In this document: positions 39,623 to 48,704 of the stretch, in pieces
Layout: the number at the start of each line of letters is the position of its first letter
Numbering within the stretch: the first letter of the stretch is position 1
IMG/VR virus record: IMGVR_UViG_3300009158_000057
Coordinates: 1-58,382 of that record
Origin: a virus
Strand: one strand, 5' to 3'
Length of the DNA: 58,382 nucleotides
The notes under the pieces: generated by a model
What the model was told of the DNA's origin: nothing
The model's input: the letters and a program-made list of their open reading frames with translations, nothing else
Database searches by the model: none
Position numbers and translations under genes: made by a program

Positions 39623-41266
39623 TCAAATAATAAACTTTTCATACGGATCGGCCAACGGCACTCCAAGAAACCTGTTAAACTCATCGTCTTCTGAAGAAGT
39701 GTCTAGTCCTTCGTCTATAAAGCCAAAGGGTAACATTTCCTCTTCTAATTTGCGTTGATTGCTTTCTAAAAGTTCTAGGCGGGCATCGTTATTACTCAAC
39801 TCCTTAAAGTAGTCTTGGTTTACGAGCCAAGAGAACAAAACGCAACACATTACTAGGTCGTCGTGTTCTCCCTCTTCTGCCTGATACTTGCCGTTTATTT
39901 CAATAAATCTGTACATTTCATAAAGCAGGTCATAATCATTAATTATGATTTTATCGCTCTCTACTAAGCTTTTAAAGTTAGCGCAGCCGATACGTTTTAC
40001 TTGTGTAGTAGTGCGTACACCCAGCGATAGCTTACCGCCACCAGAATCACCGAGCTTTTGACCTGATTTGCCGCCAGACCTAGTTAGCAAGACGTTTTCA
40101 TATTCCAAGTCGTTCTGTAGAATATCTGCGACTTGCTGACCAATGTCATTTGTTTCGACAAGAATATACGCCGTGTTGTATGGTCGTGAAGCATTGTAAA
40201 TAACATTTGGATAAACTAAAGCGGCAATATTGTTATCTTTGTATCTAGCAACAACTTTATATGGTATTTTAGTAATATCGTAAACTATAAACGCAGAGTA
40301 GTCTATGCCCGCGCCTCTAGACGTATCTACTACAGTCAGATACACGTGTTTCTTTTTTGGCAATTCATAGATGATTAAATTACCATGACGCTCTAGCGGT
40401 AACGCATGTGTCAACATAGAAAGTTTTGATGCGTCAATTAGAGTATTTGAAGAGCCTAGGAACTCGCACTCATACTCTTGCTTGAACTGTCTCTCACTAG
40501 TATTGTCAATAGTCTGCTTCTTCCAGGCTTCCGTTCTGCCGGGAATCTGCGACCAGTGTACAGAGACTCTAGAGTATGAGTTTTTACCTGTCTCGCTTTC
40601 TGACCAAATCTTGTAGAACAAGTTCATGCCGTTTGGCGTAGATGTAATTAGAACCTTAGTGGATTGACCAGACGAAATTGTAGGATAAACTGATGCAAAG
40701 AATTCTTCCTGTACGTTACTGGGTACGAAAGCAAACTCGTCTAGGTAAACTAAGTTCTGTGAAGTACCGCGAATTGCAGAGGATGAGGTAGAACTTGCTA
40801 GAATTTTGCTACCATTCTCTAGCTCAATGTTGCCTTTGTTCCACTCAATAATCCCTTGCTGGAGCCACTTTGGCAGATGTTCGTATGCTAACTGTATGCG
40901 AGACAGGATCTCACGGGCCTGACGCTCCTTGTTCGCTAGGATAGCAATGGAGAAGTTATCTTTGAACAGCACATACCACAACAGAAGAGCAGCGATTGTA
41001 GTAGTCTTACCTACCTGACGAGGCATCTTTGCAATGACGAACCTATCGTCAATACATTTTTTAATCATTTCAACTTGAAAAGGCCAAGGTTCGAACGGAA
41101 CTAGACCCTTATCGACGTTGACGATCTTGACATATTTTTTTATGAAATACAAAGGTTCTTTGGAACACTTGACGTATTCCTTTACCATATCTTCGTTCCA
41201 GCCGATAGAGACGGCCGAACGTTTTAAGTTCTTATTACCAAGATACGTTGAGGACTTATCAGCCAT
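39623..41266 (-). CDS. 17: Terminase large subunit, gp17
   Basis: gp17 is the DNA-packaging ATPase and headful nuclease. The 547-aa protein has adenine-binding WPFQVEMIKK, Walker A RQVGKTT (83-89), Walker B LVYLDEFAF, the C-motif ITSTPNGMN, and the RNase H-like nuclease (TVVDTSRGAGIDYSAF, ILVETNDIGQQ, DDLVMCCVLF) with its acidic metal ligands. It is shorter than T4 gp17 (610). The frame is intact, without an intron. It overlaps gp16 by one base. Confidence 0.97.
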   Translation of the reverse strand: MADKSSTYLGNKNLKRSAVSIGWNEDMVKEYVKCSKEPLYFIKKYVKIVNVDKGLVPFEPWPFQVEMIKKCIDDRFVIAKMPRQVGKTTTIAALLLWYVLFKDNFSIAILANKERQAREILSRIQLAYEHLPKWLQQGIIEWNKGNIELENGSKILASSTSSSAIRGTSQNLVYLDEFAFVPSNVQEEFFASVYPTISSGQSTKVLITSTPNGMNLFYKIWSESETGKNSYSRVSVHWSQIPGRTEAWKKQTIDNTSERQFKQEYECEFLGSSNTLIDASKLSMLTHALPLERHGNLIIYELPKKKHVYLTVVDTSRGAGIDYSAFIVYDITKIPYKVVARYKDNNIAALVYPNVIYNASRPYNTAYILVETNDIGQQVADILQNDLEYENVLLTRSGGKSGQKLGDSGGGKLSLGVRTTTQVKRIGCANFKSLVESDKIIINDYDLLYEMYRFIEINGKYQAEEGEHDDLVMCCVLFSWLVNQDYFKELSNNDARLELLESNQRKLEEEMLPFGFIDEGLDTSSEDDEFNRFLGVPLADPYEKFII

Positions 41267-41688
41267 TATTCGCCACGCAACAGTTTTTGCAACTCTACGG
41301 TGCTTCCTACGAATAGATTGTTATTGACTGTCTTAGAGTCGCCGCCGTCTTTATCTGCGTCTTGCTTTTTGATCTCTTTGACTTGCTTACTAAGATTGAG
41401 AAGCTTTTGATTTGCGTCAACAAGATTGCTGATTAGAGTGCCAACAACTTCGTATGCACGTGGATGCTGCGCTTGTCTTGCAAAATCAATCATATCGTCT
41501 AGAGCGCGTTGACCGTTCTGAATAATACCATACAGATTTCCGCGAGCAAATTCGTAATCGTTATCTGCTTTATCGTTTCCGGGTGTCTCTTGATCAATAG
41601 TTATAGATTTTGGTGCTGTGCTATCACTAACAGTCGGAAGCTGTGAAACTCCCAATAAGCTTGAGATGCTTTGATTATTCGCTATCAT
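41266..41688 (-). CDS. 16: Terminase small subunit, gp16
   Basis: gp16 recognises phage DNA and stimulates gp17. The 140-aa protein (T4: 164) is acidic, with a central helical oligomerisation region (YEFARGNLYGIIQNGQRALD, VVGTLISNLVDANQKLL) matching T4-like gp16, and a C-terminal VNNNLFVGSTVELQKLL that may contact gp17. It precedes gp17 with a one-base overlap, the canonical arrangement. Confidence 0.9.
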   Translation of the reverse strand: MIANNQSISSLLGVSQLPTVSDSTAPKSITIDQETPGNDKADNDYEFARGNLYGIIQNGQRALDDMIDFARQAQHPRAYEVVGTLISNLVDANQKLLNLSKQVKEIKKQDADKDGGDSKTVNNNLFVGSTVELQKLLRGE

Positions 41689-41699
41689 GTAAGTCGCCC

Positions 41700-42527
41700 T
41701 TAAATATCAGAATAAAAATCTACGATATAGCCGTAATTAGAGTTTGCCTGAATTTCTGCATTTGGAATAGAGATAGAAGAATTGCTTGTTGGATTGCCAT
41801 TAGCGTCTAAGCCTGGCTTAACTACAATGTATTCTGCCTTAGTTGTTGTACCAACACCTTCAGCCGCAGTATTTGTAGACGGCACATAGAAGTTAACGTC
41901 CGACTCTTTAATAACACCCTTAGTGGAGATTGGTCCATAAATGTAACCCTTCAACACAAACTGTAGAGTCCAGATAATTGCGTATCTATCATTAAAGCCA
42001 GCTTCATATGTGTCTTCATAATTGATAGTTTTCAACACAACAGGAATGTCCATGTGGATATTCATGTCTGGAATCAAATTAACAGTTGTAGTCCATTCGG
42101 GCTTAAAGTACGGTAAAATCTGTTCTACAATACGTAAAGCATCGTCAGCATTTCTTGTTAAGATAGACAAGTCAATATTAAAGTTGTACGGTACAGGATT
42201 ATACTGACTATTGAATATGTCCGCGTCTGTATTTGTCTTTTTGTTTCTGCCTATAGTATTAAGCTTTCTGCTTGAGTCATACTCTACGCTTTTAATTTCA
42301 AAAGACATTCTTGGCAAAATCTGATTGATCTGCCTGTTTAAATCTGGATTAGCTTTTAGACGCGCAAGATATCTGTCTTTAGGACCATAAGACAACGGCA
42401 CTTTGATCCAGTTTACAGTTTCACCTGTTGACTGATCGACACGTTCAAGCATGATGTCATTGAACAACGTCCCGAAAAGCGAGATGTATTTTCTTGTTGA
42501 TCCAAAATAGAACGTTTTACCAAACAT
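41700..42527 (-). CDS. 15: Tail terminator / sheath stabiliser, gp15
   Basis: gp15 caps the tail tube and sheath and joins it to the neck. The 275-aa protein (T4: 272) starts MFGKTFYFGSTRKYISLFGT, then VPLSYGPKDRYLARLKANPD, the gp15 signature, and PRMSFEI. Its C-terminal 60 residues are Asn/Gly/Ser-rich. It shares a one-base overlap with gp14. Confidence 0.93.
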   Translation of the reverse strand: MFGKTFYFGSTRKYISLFGTLFNDIMLERVDQSTGETVNWIKVPLSYGPKDRYLARLKANPDLNRQINQILPRMSFEIKSVEYDSSRKLNTIGRNKKTNTDADIFNSQYNPVPYNFNIDLSILTRNADDALRIVEQILPYFKPEWTTTVNLIPDMNIHMDIPVVLKTINYEDTYEAGFNDRYAIIWTLQFVLKGYIYGPISTKGVIKESDVNFYVPSTNTAAEGVGTTTKAEYIVVKPGLDANGNPTSNSSISIPNAEIQANSNYGYIVDFYSDI

Positions 42528-43252
42528 TAGAATACGCCGCCTTCACTAAATGGATCTTGAACTGTAAAGTCTGTGAATAGATCAGAGTTGTTCTGGAATA
42601 TATCATTCTGAGCTTCAGCATCATCACCACTCATGTCGTAGTCTTCTAGAGTTAGCTCATAATTGTCTTCTGTTGTCATGTAGTAGCCGTCTTCCGTATA
42701 ATAGAAGAAAGCATTTTCAGCAACAGAGTATGTACCCATAACTTGATCAATCTCAGAAACACCCGTATTGAACGTCTCACTATTGTAATTAAACTTCTCT
42801 AGTTGCAACTCATAGTACTGTAGACTACCTACTGGATAAAATGAGTCTTCGTGTTCGACAAACTTGATTTCAAAAATACCCTTAGTGAACGGGAAGAATA
42901 CTAAATCGCCTTCATTAGGACGAGTCAAGTTCCAGACAGAGCCAATGTCTTCCATGAAACGTGAACGAGAAACAGATAGTACTAGTTTGTCAGCAATACT
43001 GAGACCAAACTTGGTAAGCAAGTCGCCTTCGCCTTGAAAACCAGAATACGAGTTGATATACATTTCCATAGGAATTGCAATATTGAATGAAGAATTTGTA
43101 GCTTCAGTCAAAAGAGTGTCAACAGTACCAGTGTTTCTTATGATGTAATATACATCAGTACCGTTGATCTTGATCATTTCCTGAACTAAATCACTTACAA
43201 GATTTTGTTCTGGATTATAATCTGTGTTCCTAAAGAAAAAGTTTGTTGCCAT
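42527..43252 (-). CDS. 14: Neck protein, gp14
   Basis: gp14 is part of the head-to-tail connector with gp13. The 241-aa protein (T4: 256) starts MATNFFFRNTDYNPEQNLVSDLVQ; then come YYIIRNTGTVDTLL, a conserved LTRPNEGDLVFFPFTKGIFEI block and an acidic C-terminal region ending in FSEGGVF. It is contiguous with gp13 and gp15. Confidence 0.93.
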   Translation of the reverse strand: MATNFFFRNTDYNPEQNLVSDLVQEMIKINGTDVYYIIRNTGTVDTLLTEATNSSFNIAIPMEMYINSYSGFQGEGDLLTKFGLSIADKLVLSVSRSRFMEDIGSVWNLTRPNEGDLVFFPFTKGIFEIKFVEHEDSFYPVGSLQYYELQLEKFNYNSETFNTGVSEIDQVMGTYSVAENAFFYYTEDGYYMTTEDNYELTLEDYDMSGDDAEAQNDIFQNNSDLFTDFTVQDPFSEGGVF

Positions 43253-43261
43253 GAAAGGTCT

Positions 43262-44002
43262 TTAACCTATCATGTCTGTGACGGGCAACGAGTATGAATG
43301 GATCATCTCATGCTCTAGATTATCAATCTCAGTCTGAGAATCGTCACGAATCTTTGTGCCGTTGAACTTGAGACCACCAGGCAGAGGAACGCCATCATAC
43401 TTTGTGATGTTGTCGCCCCATTGTCTCTTGATTAACGCAGATGCATAACGAGAGAGCCAACGATCACCCCATACGTCAGGATAAACTTCTGGATCAACAA
43501 TCTGATATGCTTCTACAATAATATAGTCGCCTACGTTAACTCTGTCCCAACCCATGTCGATATAGAGTCTGTTCATGTGACGATTGTAACGAATAGGCTG
43601 ATTGCCTACGAGCAACTGTTCAAGAAATTGAATGTGCTGCATTGCCATATAGTACGGTACCATCGTTGTAGATGTTAGATCGTACAAATCGTTTAGAGCA
43701 ATCTGATAGCGAATATTGAACAAATTGTTAGAAGATAGAGATTGACCTACAGGAAAAATAGATACTGCGCCGATGATGTTTTCGGGCATCGTGATGTATC
43801 TGTTTGTAACGTCTGTTGATTGTACTTGATACTTGTAGTACATTTTCTCAGTACCGTCAAAATGATAGTCCCAGTAGTACTTGAGTGCTTCATCAATACG
43901 ATCTTCTACTTGATCATCATCAACGTTAATGTCAATGACAGGCTTACCGAGCCTACGTAGGCAGTACTGTTTGAATTGTTCTCTTGTATTAGGAGTTGCC
44001 AT
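43262..44002 (-). CDS. 13: Neck protein, gp13
   Basis: gp13 completes the head and, with gp14, forms the neck. The 246-aa protein is shorter than T4 gp13 (309). It has the start TREQFKQYCLRRLGKPVIDI, NVDDDQVEDRIDEALKYYWD, the YVDPEVYPDVWGDRW-like region (VDPEVYPDVWGDRWLSRYA) and the WGDNITKYDGVPLPGG motif conserved in T4-like connectors. Confidence 0.93.
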   Translation of the reverse strand: MATPNTREQFKQYCLRRLGKPVIDINVDDDQVEDRIDEALKYYWDYHFDGTEKMYYKYQVQSTDVTNRYITMPENIIGAVSIFPVGQSLSSNNLFNIRYQIALNDLYDLTSTTMVPYYMAMQHIQFLEQLLVGNQPIRYNRHMNRLYIDMGWDRVNVGDYIIVEAYQIVDPEVYPDVWGDRWLSRYASALIKRQWGDNITKYDGVPLPGGLKFNGTKIRDDSQTEIDNLEHEMIHSYSLPVTDMIG

Positions 44003-44023
44003 TGCAGTTACCTTGTATTTTTA

Positions 44024-44242
44024 TTACTTATTAGAATTTAATTTTGCTCTCATTTGTAAATATCTATTGTGTTGATCAATAGAAACACGTACTTTGGCAA
44101 GTGTTGCTTCTTCATCACAAGATCCATCGGGTAAAAAAACTGCATGAATCTCAAATGTTATTGTGTCACTAACGCAGTCAATAAAACTACCTTTAACATA
44201 AGATTCCTCAACTGTTGTAGGAAAAGTATAGTCTTCAGTCAT
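44024..44242 (-). CDS. Hypothetical protein, 72 aa
   Basis: This acidic beta-strand-rich protein (ESYVKGSFIDCVSDTITFEI, then VFLPDGSCDEEATLAKVRV) lies between the neck gene gp13 and the fibre genes. It may be a small virion component or a chaperone for the fibres. I recognise no family. Confidence 0.65.
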   Translation of the reverse strand: MTEDYTFPTTVEESYVKGSFIDCVSDTITFEIHAVFLPDGSCDEEATLAKVRVSIDQHNRYLQMRAKLNSNK

Positions 44243-44253
44243 TATATATTCCT

Positions 44254-44877
44254 TTAGGTTATAGCAAGATATGAAGTGGGAGAATACAATATAGTACCCT
44301 GAGTACCGCCGCCATCAATAACACTACGCCATTGGGCAGATGAACCATTACTAAAATAATCCATATTACTTCTGTTGTATGATACACTATTACCATATTC
44401 ATCTACAACAACCAGTGTAGTCCAACCAGAATTTGCATGATATCCATCGATGATGTAATTAAATCTCCCACCAATGTAGCCCAACCCTGACCAATAATTA
44501 TTTGTCGAATCCCAAGCCCAACTGATTTCTTGAATTTGACCATTAGTCAAACTACTGGTGCCATCACCATATATGCCACCAGCTGGATTTCCAAAATTAA
44601 AAACTTTACTATAAATATTTAACCCATATTGATAATAACTATCGTCATAAGCGTAAACGCCACTATACTCTGTTTGTTGAGGATATACAACTTGGAAATC
44701 AATTTTTTCAAACGCGAGCATTGATACAGCGCCGGTACTTCCCGGCCAACCAACAGTAGTTAAAGCACTAGGAATATTATTAGTGCCCGCACGAAGTAAA
44801 TTCATATCTGCTGTGCCAAAAATATTTTTAAGTGTACTTAAACCCAGCTGATTATATGGTTGTGGTAATGCTGCCAT
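44254..44877 (-). CDS. Putative fibre-associated protein, 207 aa
   Basis: The sequence is rich in Tyr, Trp, Gly, Asn and Ser, with WAWDSTNNYWSGLGYIGGRF, GGIYGDGTSSL and SNGSSAQWRSVIDGGGTQG segments. The composition and position (next to the collagen-like fibre with an S74 chaperone) suggest a fibre tip or adhesin, possibly carbohydrate-binding by aromatic residues. It ends 6 bases before the neighbouring fibre gene starts. No recognised family. Confidence 0.6.
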   Translation of the reverse strand: MAALPQPYNQLGLSTLKNIFGTADMNLLRAGTNNIPSALTTVGWPGSTGAVSMLAFEKIDFQVVYPQQTEYSGVYAYDDSYYQYGLNIYSKVFNFGNPAGGIYGDGTSSLTNGQIQEISWAWDSTNNYWSGLGYIGGRFNYIIDGYHANSGWTTLVVVDEYGNSVSYNRSNMDYFSNGSSAQWRSVIDGGGTQGTILYSPTSYLAIT

Positions 44878-44883
44878 TGTCGT

Positions 44884-46830
44884 TTATCCGTTAGAGTTTT
44901 TTAGTTTATCTACTTCTGCCGCTAATACGTTGATAGCAGCAAAAGCAACAGCGACAAGTTTTAGATAATCAACGCCTAGTGTACCGTCTGGTTTAACTCT
45001 TGTAGCAACTGGGAACGCAGCAAGTACGTCTTGAGCAATAACGCCGAAGTCAGATTTCTGTCTGTAGTAAGCGTCTGCGCCGCCATGCTTTTCAAGATAC
45101 TCGTCTGTCCAATCAAACGTTTTACCGCCAATTGCAGCTACAATAGCTAAAGCATTTTGAATATCTTGAATATTTTCTTTTAATGAAATGTCAGAGCCGT
45201 TGTACGCAACAATGTTACCTGAAGCACCGATGTCACCGTTGACTTGAATACTGGCGTTGAATGTGCCGCCGCCGAAAGGATTACCTGAAGAACCAGTGTC
45301 GCCCTTAGATCCTGTGTAACCAATGCCGCCTGCCCCACCATTAGAGCCGTTGCTGCCATCAGAACCTCTAGAGCCAGTGTAACCGATAGGTCCTTGAATA
45401 CCCTGTGAGCCACCACCACCTTGAGAGCCAGTGTACCCGATAACACCTTGAGAACCTGTGTCGCCTTTAGAGCCTGTATAACCGATGCTGCCTTGTGAAC
45501 CAACAGAACCATTATAACCAGTCGAGCCAGTGTCGCCCTTTGAGCCATTATAACCAGTGGAGCCCTGTGAGCCTGTGTAACCAATTGAACCAGTATAGCC
45601 AATAGAGCCAGTTGCACCGACAGAGCCAGTGTAGCCAGTGGGTCCTTGATTGCCTACTGAGCCGCCGTAACCTACGCCAACAGAACCAGTATAGCCTAGT
45701 GAACCAGTATAGCCAAGAGAGCCTGTAGCGCCAACAGAGCCGTTGTAGCCAGTAGAGCCAGTTGCGCCGACAGAGCCACCGTAGCCGATAGAGCCAGTAT
45801 AACCGATGGGCCCTTGATTGCCTACTGAGCCGTTGTAGCCTACAGAACCACTATAACCAATGCTGCCAGTGTAGCCGATAGGACCTTGAGAACCAGTATA
45901 GCCAGTGCCACCCAAAGAGCCTGTATAACCCTGTGGACCAACAAGTGACGTTGCCCAGTAGAGAGATGTGCCGTTTGTAGAAAGAACTTGGCCTGATGTT
46001 CCAGGGCCGCTATTCGCAATAATAGCTACGCCAGCATTGAAGATGACGTTAGCAGCATGAGTTAGCTGGCCAGAAAGAGTGTAGTCTGAGCTAGTTGTCA
46101 CATAGTTTGTAGGTGTAACGCCATTTAGATATGAAGCGTTGTTTGCTGTACCTGAAAATGCAGTCGAGTTAATCGAAGTGTTGACAGAAGAGTTGCCAAT
46201 GACTAGACTGGAAGTACTGATATAGACATTAGAACCAACAGTAACATTGGCAGAAGCAGCTACAGTCGTGCCAGAGACGTTACCAGTATGAATACCAGTC
46301 GTATTAGCAGTTACAGTAGTAGCATAGACGTTAGTTGTGATAACGTTAGAGGACGCATTTATAGTTGTAGCAACAACGTTGCCGAACAGCGTAGGTGTAA
46401 ATACGTTAGCTGACGCATTGACTACAGAAGCAGAAACGTTACCAGTATGAATACCAGTTGTGTTTGCTGTTACTGTTGTTGCGTAGACGTTAACTGTGAT
46501 GACATTAGCTGCGGCATTGATAGTCGTAGCATACACATTAGTCGTAATGACGTTTGAAGACGCATTGACCGTGATGCTGACTGTGTTGCCGTAGAATACG
46601 GGAGATGTTACGTTAGCAGATGCGTTGACAAAGCCAGTGACAGTAGTGTTGCCTGCCGCGAAGGTAGTCGTTACAACTGCTGGACCTTGAACGTTAGCTG
46701 AACCAACAATCGTTAGCGCGGCATCTGGAGAGGCTGTATTAACACCGACTTTGCCATTGTTCGCAAACAATAGATTGGTGTTAACTGTTAGCCCATTTTT
46801 TACAACAAATGAAGAATTACTACTAGCCAT
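44884..46830 (-). CDS. Collagen-like tail fibre with C-terminal S74 chaperone, 648 aa
   Basis: Four parts are visible. Residues 1-270 form Asn/Val/Thr-rich repeats (SSNVITTNVYATTVTANTTG units), a beta-prism-like shaft. Residues about 280-520 are collagen-like triplets with GYTGS as main motif. A short linker follows. The last about 110 residues (SDISLKENIQDIQNALAIV, then DFGVIAQDVLAAFP) are a peptidase S74 intramolecular chaperone, which trims itself after trimerisation. The collagen part is almost proline-free, with Thr, Ser and Lys in the Y position. Interruptions (GVGYGGS) break strict periodicity. It probably forms a host-recognising fibre. Confidence 0.9.
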   Translation of the reverse strand: MASSNSSFVVKNGLTVNTNLLFANNGKVGVNTASPDAALTIVGSANVQGPAVVTTTFAAGNTTVTGFVNASANVTSPVFYGNTVSITVNASSNVITTNVYATTINAAANVITVNVYATTVTANTTGIHTGNVSASVVNASANVFTPTLFGNVVATTINASSNVITTNVYATTVTANTTGIHTGNVSGTTVAASANVTVGSNVYISTSSLVIGNSSVNTSINSTAFSGTANNASYLNGVTPTNYVTTSSDYTLSGQLTHAANVIFNAGVAIIANSGPGTSGQVLSTNGTSLYWATSLVGPQGYTGSLGGTGYTGSQGPIGYTGSIGYSGSVGYNGSVGNQGPIGYTGSIGYGGSVGATGSTGYNGSVGATGSLGYTGSLGYTGSVGVGYGGSVGNQGPTGYTGSVGATGSIGYTGSIGYTGSQGSTGYNGSKGDTGSTGYNGSVGSQGSIGYTGSKGDTGSQGVIGYTGSQGGGGSQGIQGPIGYTGSRGSDGSNGSNGGAGGIGYTGSKGDTGSSGNPFGGGTFNASIQVNGDIGASGNIVAYNGSDISLKENIQDIQNALAIVAAIGGKTFDWTDEYLEKHGGADAYYRQKSDFGVIAQDVLAAFPVATRVKPDGTLGVDYLKLVAVAFAAINVLAAEVDKLKNSNG

Positions 46831-46868
46831 AACCTGGTTCCCTCTCCCCTAGGTGGTGATGTTCGTAG

Positions 46869-46876
46869 TATTTATG
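46869..46876 (-). promoter_or_regulatory. Possible late promoter variant for the S74 fibre
   Basis: The minus strand reads CATAAATA, one mismatch to the late consensus, 39 bases before the fibre ATG and overlapping the stop of the glycosyltransferase gene. Position fits, consensus is imperfect. Confidence 0.4.
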
Positions 46877-47891
46877 TTTGTTCTACCGCAACCTCTGGAA
46901 CTACTTCTTGAGTTGGTTCTACTGCTACTTCAGCAACTTCTGCTGGAATCTCTTCTACTGGCTCAGGCCCGCCGCCAAGAGTAATCGTATACGTCTTGGC
47001 TTTCTCTTCTAGACACTGATTAATGTAATCAACACCAGAGTACTCGCGGTACTCTTCTAGGACAGCATCATCTAAATTAGCAATAAACTGTTTTAGATAC
47101 TGATGCGACTTGTAGATTCTTTCGCCTAGAACATGCTCTGGAATAACAGGCTGAACACTCTGCTTTGTGATGTAGCCGTGAGTGCCTAGAAAGTGATAAC
47201 AGTGCATTGATCTAGGATGATACATGTGATAGCCAGCAGCAAAAGAAGATAGCGTTAGAATTTGTTCCTCACCCTCAAAGAAGATGTACGGATCAACGCC
47301 GACTTGTTTTATCCAAGAAGCAGGGAACATAGTATTACCTGCACAGATATGAATTGCAGGCATAACATCGTCTGTCGGTGAAATGTGATCTCCGTGAGCA
47401 GAGACGATATCGCAGTCTGCACGATAATCAAAGTATCGTACTCGACACGTTAGCTTCATGTCTTCTAATTGCTTGGTTGCTTTACCGTCAAGAAATTCCC
47501 AGTTCTTACAGCTTCCAGTGATGATGATTTTACCATCATTGTGCTTTTCATTTGCTTTTCTGTAATCATTGATGAGTTTTCTATCCCAACCCTTATCAAA
47601 CAACATATGTGAGTCGATCTGATACAGAAAGTCTTCATCTTTCATCTGAAGAGAATTAACATGTCGAGCAAAGCCAACGCCATAAGAATACTCAGGATTA
47701 ATCCTCATGTATCTAATATTTCTCTGAGCGATAAGATCGGGCGCTAACACTTCTAAGCTATCAGCAGCTACAGTCTGCTCAAAGACGCCGACAGTGATTT
47801 CGTGCCTACCAGACGCACTTTCTAGAATACTATCTATTGTTAGCTTTAAAAGAGGATCTCTGTACGAGACAATGCTTACAAATATTTTCAT
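46872..47891 (-). CDS. Glycosyltransferase, GT60-like (GlcNAc transferase type), 339 aa
   Basis: The protein begins KIFVSIVSYRDPLLKLTIDS, has YGVGFARHVNSLQMKDEDF, then YQIDSHMLFDKGWD with Asp93-Ser-His95 as metal motif, and a HGDHISPTDDVMPAIHICAG block. This resembles the GlcNAc-transferase family known from the Skp1 hydroxyproline-modifying enzyme (CAZy GT60). The last 35 residues are Glu/Val/Pro-rich and disordered. It lies directly beside a collagen-like fibre, and a prolyl-hydroxylase-like gene is encoded nearby, so it may glycosylate a hydroxylated fibre. The acceptor is inferred. Confidence 0.78.
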   Translation of the reverse strand: MKIFVSIVSYRDPLLKLTIDSILESASGRHEITVGVFEQTVAADSLEVLAPDLIAQRNIRYMRINPEYSYGVGFARHVNSLQMKDEDFLYQIDSHMLFDKGWDRKLINDYRKANEKHNDGKIIITGSCKNWEFLDGKATKQLEDMKLTCRVRYFDYRADCDIVSAHGDHISPTDDVMPAIHICAGNTMFPASWIKQVGVDPYIFFEGEEQILTLSSFAAGYHMYHPRSMHCYHFLGTHGYITKQSVQPVIPEHVLGERIYKSHQYLKQFIANLDDAVLEEYREYSGVDYINQCLEEKAKTYTITLGGGPEPVEEIPAEVAEVAVEPTQEVVPEVAVEQT

Positions 47892-47897
47892 AATTTC

Positions 47898-48704
47898 CTA
47901 CTTCTTGAATTTTTCATTGTCTGGTAAATCATCTAAATCGGATTCTGGATCTTCCACTACGTTTTGTTCAGAGTTGCCGTCGTGCAGTTTTAATCCCATA
48001 GGCTTTTTATTTAAAATATATTTTCTATAAAATTGTTTTGCACTTGAGAAAATAGTATTTGTGTAATCAAATTGTTCTGGTGTTGCTGGTCCATAACCAC
48101 CCGTAATGCCATCTTTAATATGAAGAAAGGGCATCACTTGATACAATGGTGTACCGGCTTTGATAGTAAAATTGCATTTTCTCTTAATTGAGAAAATAAA
48201 ATTCATAGAAGAATAATTGTTATAATCAACAATACCCGGATAAACAAAGATATCATCTAGAAAAGGAGCATGATATGTTGCTGGTAAAAACACCATGGAC
48301 ATTCCTGGCTTATGAGAAACAACATGCCATGGAGATTCAATATGCCACACTTGAAAAGGAATATTATCTTGAGGCGTAAATATTCCAGCTCCTATTTCAT
48401 TAGACATTTTCCTTGGAGGTGGAAAATGTGATTGTCTGCCAGTGCCCATTGTTACCATAACGCCAGACTCATTAGCCATAATGTTGATATCATCCCAAGC
48501 AGGAATAATGTATCCGTAGTTTTTTAAATCTACCATTCCTGGGCATTGAGCAAAATCAAGTTTACCAGTACTCTTTACTTGCTTATCACCAAAGTGTACT
48601 TTAACTTGTGCTGCTTTTTCAACAGGATGCATCAGATATGCTTTTCGAGAGCAATCTACAAATAATACATCTTTTTCTTTTTTCTTCAGGAAATTAAACA
48701 TCAT
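47898..48704 (-). CDS. Unknown protein, paralogue of 48701-49426, 268 aa
   Basis: I cannot name the family with certainty; it may belong to a DUF6065-like group of beta-rich proteins. By eye it is a divergent paralogue of the next gene: both share a C-P/M-x-x-D...G(Y/F)IIP...D core, a PG-x-S-x-x-FLP motif, a G-(I/L)VD motif and a late AGTPL turn. The N-terminus is basic (FLKKKEKD) and the C-terminus acidic. The pair is co-translated by an ATGA overlap and sits between the glycosyltransferase and the hydroxylase-like gene. Confidence 0.65.
   Translation of the reverse strand: MMFNFLKKKEKDVLFVDCSRKAYLMHPVEKAAQVKVHFGDKQVKSTGKLDFAQCPGMVDLKNYGYIIPAWDDINIMANESGVMVTMGTGRQSHFPPPRKMSNEIGAGIFTPQDNIPFQVWHIESPWHVVSHKPGMSMVFLPATYHAPFLDDIFVYPGIVDYNNYSSMNFIFSIKRKCNFTIKAGTPLYQVMPFLHIKDGITGGYGPATPEQFDYTNTIFSSAKQFYRKYILNKKPMGLKLHDGNSEQNVVEDPESDLDDLPDNEKFKK

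Noticed and set aside
39623-41266. Intron or homing endonuclease in gp17
   Set aside because: The terminase frame is continuous with all motifs in order; no interruption is present.
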